Assembly (NCBI GenBank): GCA_034178815.1
Contig: JAXFQS010000144.1
Location: 1-19,092 of the forward strand
Source: JAXFQS01 sp034178815
GTDB lineage: Bacteria > Verrucomicrobiota > Kiritimatiellia > RFP12 > DVOR01
Direction: 5' to 3'
DNA length: 19,092 nt
Shown here: in pieces, positions 15,838 to 19,092 of the stretch
Layout of the letters: each line of letters begins with the position of its first letter
Numbering within the stretch: position 1 is the first letter of the stretch
The notes under the pieces: model-generated
The model's database searches: none
What the model saw: only the letters and a program-made list of their open reading frames with translations
What the model was told of the DNA's origin: nothing
Translations under genes and position numbers: made by a program

Positions 15838-15975
15838 CTATCCGCCCCCCGCCGATTGGCACCTTTTGGGGAGTTTCCAATCAACCTTTTGGGGCGACTG
15901 ATAGGCAGGTTGGGGGCGGATGGGTACGCACCTTCGCCGGGGAAAGGTGCCTACCCATCGCCGGCGGAGAAAGCC
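15838..15975. repeat. 23-nt-period degenerate tandem repeat, copy C (five to six units)
   Basis: Units begin at 15861 and 15884 (both ACCTTTTGGGG), 15907 (AGGTTGGGGG), 15930 (ACCTTCG) and 15953 (ACCCATCG), each exactly 23 nt apart, preceded by a weaker unit at 15838. GGT-N4-ACC occurs at 15923-15932 (inner ACGC) and 15946-15955 (inner GCCT). The unit at 15884 shares GGGGCGACTG with the unit at 9470 of copy B. The unit at 15907 matches the one at 18905 of copy D at 20 of 23 positions (22 of 25 counting the two preceding bases). Confidence 0.72.
15919..15959. other. Long imperfect inverted repeat within repeat copy C
   Basis: GATGGGTA-C-GCACCTT (15919-15934) pairs with AAGGTGC-C-TACCCATC (15944-15959), leaving one C-C mismatch and a 9-nt loop. 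There is no T-run, so it is not a standard terminator. The arms coincide with repeat-unit boundaries. Confidence 0.6.
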
Positions 15976-16003
15976 GTGGCAGTGAGGGCGGGCGCTTTGG
16001 GGT

Positions 16004-16032
16004 TTGACTTTGGCGGAGACAGTTGGTAAGAT
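16004..16032 (+). promoter_or_regulatory. pcnB promoter
   Basis: TTGACT (16004-16009), 17-nt spacer, TAAGAT (16027-16032). The start near 16039 lies after an in-frame ATG at 16031 and before the ATG at 16067, which decides the pcnB start. Confidence 0.75.
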
Positions 16033-16066
16033 GATCGGACTGGTTTTCGACCACCATGCAAGCCTT

Positions 16067-17410
16067 ATGTTTTCATTTCTCCTCAAACGCCGCCCGCGCC
16101 CCATCATCAAAGAGCGCAAAGAACACAACATTTCCCGAAAAGACATCGCCCCCGAAGCGCTGAAAGTCCTCTACCGCCTGCACGACTCCGGGAACCTCGC
16201 CTACCTCGTCGGCGGCGGCGTACGCGACCTCTTGCTCGGCCGCCAGCCCAAAGACTTCGATGTCGGAACCGACGCGAGCCCAAGCGAAATCCGACGCCTC
16301 TTCCGCCGCTGCTTCCTCGTTGGACGCCGTTTCCGCCTCGCCCATGTAATCGTCGGCGACAAAACCATCGAGACCGCCACCTTCCGCAAACAACCCGACC
16401 ACGATACTGTCAGCGACGAACACGGCCTCTACCAGACCGACGACAACACCTTCGGCTCGCCAGAAGACGATGCCTATCGCCGCGACTTTACCGTCAACGG
16501 CCTCTTCTACGACATCGCCACCTTCCGCGTCATCGACTATGTCGGCGGGCTCAAAGACCTTGAACGCCGCCTCGTGCGCAGCATCGGAGATCCCGCCATA
16601 CGCTTCCGTGAAGACCCCGTCCGAATGATGCGCGCTGTCCGCTTCGCCGCCAAACTCGACTTCGAGATCGACCCCGGCGACCTGCGCGCCATTGCCAAAT
16701 ACCACGGCGAAATCCGCAAAGCCTCCGTGCCCAGACTCTGCGAAGAAATCTTCCGTCTCTTCGTCGACGGCAAAACCGAACGCTGCTTCCGCATCCTCTA
16801 CAAGACCGGGCTCCTCTCCGACCTGCTTCCTCAAATCAGCGACTACCTCAAACGCTCCGGCGCAGACCGTTCCCCCCTCTGGATTGCCCTACAGGGACTT
16901 GACCGCATCGCGGCAGACGGACACCCCCTTTCGAACGCGCTCCGCCTCGCCGTCCTCTACTACCCCCTCCACCTCGACCTGCTCGCCCGCGCCACTGCCT
17001 CACAGCCAACCAAACGCCCCAACCAGCGCCAGTGCGCCTTCCAGGCCCTTGAAGTCAGCGCCCGCCTCTACAATATGCCCAAAAGCGCCTGGATGAATGC
17101 CGCGTTGCTCATCGACCAGTTAGGACGGCTGACCCGCAAGCCCAACCCGGACGACTCATTCACCCAGCGGCTGCTCCGCAATCCCAGGCTTCCCGTCCTC
17201 TGCAGTCTGGCCGAGGCCCTCGCCCAACTCCCCGGCGCCCCCACCGCCGACACTGCCAGGGCCTGGAGGCAACTGATTCCCGAGGCCGACTCGGAGAACA
17301 CGCCTTCAGCCGCTTCCGACGCCGGGCGCCCGCGGCGCCGACGGGGTCGCCGCCGCAGACGCCCAAAACACCAATCCGACGCCCCGGAAGATACGCAGGA
17401 AATGGCGTGA
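16067..17410 (+). CDS. pcnB: Poly(A) polymerase I (PcnB-type nucleotidyltransferase)
   Basis: Adds 3' poly(A) tails to RNA, which promotes decay by exonucleases. The 447-residue protein has the class II nucleotidyltransferase core: LVGGGVRDLLLG (residues 47-58), DFDVGTDA with D63 and D65 as metal ligands, then RRCFLVGRRFRLAHVIVG (about 80-97). The last stretch is the signature that separates PcnB from CCA-adding enzymes. RRDFTVNGLFYD and RFREDPVRMMRAVRFAAKLDF follow. The C-terminus has an Arg cluster (GRPRRRRGRRRRR, about 421-433), as in other PcnB proteins, probably for RNA binding. The start at 16067 is fixed by the promoter; upstream in-frame ATG 16031 lies within the -10 box. A CCA-adding role cannot be fully excluded by eye. 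The MATE gene follows 16 nt later. Confidence 0.9.
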   Translation: MFSFLLKRRPRPIIKERKEHNISRKDIAPEALKVLYRLHDSGNLAYLVGGGVRDLLLGRQPKDFDVGTDASPSEIRRLFRRCFLVGRRFRLAHVIVGDKTIETATFRKQPDHDTVSDEHGLYQTDDNTFGSPEDDAYRRDFTVNGLFYDIATFRVIDYVGGLKDLERRLVRSIGDPAIRFREDPVRMMRAVRFAAKLDFEIDPGDLRAIAKYHGEIRKASVPRLCEEIFRLFVDGKTERCFRILYKTGLLSDLLPQISDYLKRSGADRSPLWIALQGLDRIAADGHPLSNALRLAVLYYPLHLDLLARATASQPTKRPNQRQCAFQALEVSARLYNMPKSAWMNAALLIDQLGRLTRKPNPDDSFTQRLLRNPRLPVLCSLAEALAQLPGAPTADTARAWRQLIPEADSENTPSAASDAGRPRRRRGRRRRRPKHQSDAPEDTQEMA

Positions 17411-17426
17411 TTCCTGCCTAGGTCAC

Positions 17427-18854
17427 ATGCCAGTTCCTATCCGAGAGCGGCTCCATATCCTATGGCACAATCCGGGCGGCGTGCGGGAAGTGCTTCCGGT
17501 CGCGCTCCCCTTGATTATCAGTTCCGGAGCCAACGCCATTATGATGTTCTGCGACCGCGTGTTTCTCGCGCGGTTTGACAGCATCTCAATCCAGGCTGCG
17601 CTTCCGGCGGGGGTGCTCTCCTTCACCCTTTGCTGCGGATTCCAGGCTGTGATTGCCTACACGGGAACCTTCGTCGCGCAGTACTACGGAGCCAAGCGGC
17701 TGGATCAAATCGTACGCACGGTTTTCCAGGGTTTCTGGCTGACCTTGGCGGCAATTCCGCTGATGATGTTGCTGATTCCGGCAGGTATTTGGCTGATTCG
17801 CTCGAACGGCCATCCGGTGGATGTGGTGGCTTCGGAGGAACTCTATTTCTCGGTTCTGATGGTCGGCGGGGTGTTCCTCTGCGTGAATGCTTTGCTCTCG
17901 GGATACTTCTGCGGCGTGGGCAAGGCGCGGCTGACGATGTATGTCAATTTGGTCGGGGCTGGGTTCAACATTGGGGCGGACTGGCTGCTCATCTTCGGGA
18001 ACTGGGGGTTGCCGCGAATGGGAATCTTCGGTGCGGGGCTGGCGACCGTGTTGGGGGTGGCCATTCCCGGGATGATTTTGTTTCTCTGCTTCCTGCGGGA
18101 ACTTGCGAGGGGGCCGAGACCTAAGGGTTTCTGGAGGCCGGACTTGGCGCTCTGCAGGCGGATTTGCCGGTTTGGTCTGCCGGCGGCGGGTCACCAGTTG
18201 ATTGAGGTTTCGGCGTTTACGGCATTCGTGATGCTGTTGGGGCGTTTGGGGGCGTTGGAACTTGCGGCGGGGAACATTTGCTTCTCGATCAACCATCTGG
18301 CGTTTGCGCCGCTGTATGGGCTTGGGGTGGCGGCGTCGATTTTGGTGGGGCGGTACCAGGGGGCGCGGGAGAGTGGTTTGGCGGAACGGGCGGGGTGGTC
18401 TTCGGTGGTGGTAGGTCTGGGGTATATGGGGGTTGTGGGAGGCTCGTTTTTACTTGTGCCGGATGGGTATCTGGCGCTTTTCGGGGCTAATCAGGCGGAG
18501 TATTCGATTGGGGAACTGTTGGGGACGGGAAAGCCGCTTCTGCGGCTGATGGCGTTTTGGGGGTTTGCGGATCTGGTCAACATTGTGCTGGTTGGGGCGC
18601 TCAGGGGTGCAGGGGATACGCGGGTGCCGCTGTTGGTCACGACTTTGGGCTCGTGGCTGGTGTGGCTTCCGATGGCGGGGTGGATGGTGTGGAGGCAGTG
18701 TTCGATCCTAGCGCAGTGGCAGTATTTGGCGGGGTATTGCTGGGTTCTGGCGGGGGTATTCCTGTGGCGCTGGCTGAGGGGGCGGTGGAAGTCGATCCGG
18801 GTGATTCATACGCCCGGGGATCTGGCGCTGATGGAGCCTCCGGGGGCGGTGTGA
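17427..18854 (+). CDS. MATE family multidrug/toxin efflux transporter
   Basis: A 475-residue polytopic inner-membrane protein of the MATE family, which exports cationic drugs or metabolites in exchange for sodium ions or protons. The usual twelve hydrophobic segments can be traced in two halves. Typical features are an N-terminal VLPVALPLIISSGANAIMMF helix followed by CDRVFLARF, the QYYGAKR loop with basic residues, SGYFCGVGKARLTMYVNLVG, and in the second half GLGVAASILVGRYQGA and LRGAGDTRVPLL. The substrate cannot be told. ATG 17427 lies 16 nt after pcnB, so the two are probably co-transcribed; only a weak AGG precedes the start. Codon use becomes strongly G/T-ending toward the 3' end. The C-terminal tail after the last helix is short and basic. 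Confidence 0.88.
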   Translation: MPVPIRERLHILWHNPGGVREVLPVALPLIISSGANAIMMFCDRVFLARFDSISIQAALPAGVLSFTLCCGFQAVIAYTGTFVAQYYGAKRLDQIVRTVFQGFWLTLAAIPLMMLLIPAGIWLIRSNGHPVDVVASEELYFSVLMVGGVFLCVNALLSGYFCGVGKARLTMYVNLVGAGFNIGADWLLIFGNWGLPRMGIFGAGLATVLGVAIPGMILFLCFLRELARGPRPKGFWRPDLALCRRICRFGLPAAGHQLIEVSAFTAFVMLLGRLGALELAAGNICFSINHLAFAPLYGLGVAASILVGRYQGARESGLAERAGWSSVVVGLGYMGVVGGSFLLVPDGYLALFGANQAEYSIGELLGTGKPLLRLMAFWGFADLVNIVLVGALRGAGDTRVPLLVTTLGSWLVWLPMAGWMVWRQCSILAQWQYLAGYCWVLAGVFLWRWLRGRWKSIRVIHTPGDLALMEPPGAV

Positions 18855-18881
18855 GGGTTTCTCGCAAGGCGATTGCTGCCT

Positions 18882-18973
18882 AGGAATGGGGGTGTTTCCT
18901 GCGCAGGTTGGGGGGTGATGGGTAGGCGGGAGCGGGAGCGAGTGGTTGCTACCTTTGAACCAGGCCCCTGCCG
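18882..18973. repeat. 23-nt-period degenerate repeat, copy D
   Basis: Unit starts at 18882 (AGG), 18905 (AGG), 18928 (GGG) and 18951 (ACCTTTG) are exactly 23 nt apart. GGT-TGCT-ACC lies at 18944-18953. The unit at 18905 matches that at 15907 in copy C at 20 of 23 positions. The last unit merges into the long hairpin that follows. Confidence 0.5.
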
Positions 18974-19000
18974 GCGCGTGACGCCGACAGGGGCCTGGTT
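18958..19000. terminator. Long hairpin between convergent genes, probable bidirectional terminator
   Basis: A 19-base arm starting AACCAGGCCCCTG (18958-18976) pairs with 18982-19000 with a single C-A mismatch around a 5-nt loop (CGTGA). It lies between the MATE stop and a convergent minus-strand stop. Neither side has a clear T-run, so termination efficiency is uncertain. Confidence 0.55.
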
Positions 19001-19018
19001 GCTGTGGTGGTATGCGAA

Positions 19019-19092
19019 TTAGAACAACAGGAACATCAGCCCGCCCGAGGTGGCGTTGAGCGCCCCCGCGGCGAGTTGGCCGATGGTACGGG
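19019..19092 (-). CDS. C-terminal end of an unidentified protein (5' truncated by window)
   Basis: On the minus strand the frame from 19090 gives 23 residues, RTIGQLAAGALNATSGGLMF then LLF, ending in TAA at 19021-19019. The tail is hydrophobic and could be the last transmembrane helix of a membrane protein. The other two minus-strand frames read less sensibly, and the position just beyond a hairpin and convergent to the MATE gene fits a gene end. The family cannot be recognised from this fragment. Confidence 0.5.
   Translation of the reverse strand, partial: RTIGQLAAGALNATSGGLMFLLF

Noticed and set aside
16031..16066. pcnB start at the upstream in-frame ATG 16031
   Set aside because: That ATG overlaps the -10 box and lies before the predicted transcription start.

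Overview
The window is a GC-rich, gene-dense piece of bacterial chromosome with no phage, transposase, CRISPR or rRNA/tRNA signal. It holds housekeeping genes: recR, dapF, gluQ, pta, fabH-fabF-fabZ, pcnB, a tail-specific protease and a MATE transporter. A PcnB-type poly(A) polymerase, many HAD/NERD/amidase-type accessory proteins and a short Pta would fit a Gram-negative of the Verrucomicrobiota/Lentisphaerota/Kiritimatiellota (PVC) area. That placement is inference from gene content only. Several promoters match sigma-70 boxes with an exact 17-nt spacer (minus strand 2564-2592 and 9419-9447; plus strand 2719-2747, 9749-9777 and 16004-16032), and they help fix gene starts.

Layout: the 3' end of recR (2-160) is followed by a 427-nt gap with a candidate antisense promoter, then a lipoprotein amidase (588-1811). 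A two-helix membrane protein lies on the minus strand (1942-2520) and diverges from a four-gene plus-strand operon: NERD protein, Prc protease, dapF, gluQ (2772-7408, overlapping or closely spaced). Convergent to it is a minus-strand pair, pta and a HAD-like protein (9382-7413). Divergent from pta is an overlapping triad: UbiA-like prenyltransferase, alkaline-phosphatase-fold protein, dehydroquinate-synthase-like protein (9791-12961). This matches EboC, EboF and EboD of the ebo/EDB cluster known from cyanobacteria and algae; eboA, eboB and eboE are not here. Directly downstream are fabH-fabF-fabZ with their own weaker promoter and an intrinsic terminator at 15804-15835. Then come pcnB and a MATE transporter, a strong hairpin, and the 3' end of a minus-strand gene at the right edge.

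The most unusual signal is in the gaps. Four separate intergenic regions (about 1807-1944, 9401-9561, 15838-15975, 18882-18973) carry a degenerate tandem repeat with an exact 23-nt period. Its best units read ACCTTTYGGGG and start within a small inverted motif GGT-N4-ACC in which the four inner bases vary. I do not recognise this family. A second unexplained feature is that synonymous codon choice flips between C-ending and G/T-ending codons in blocks of roughly 1.5-4 kb, with some flips inside single genes (prc, gluQ, fabF).
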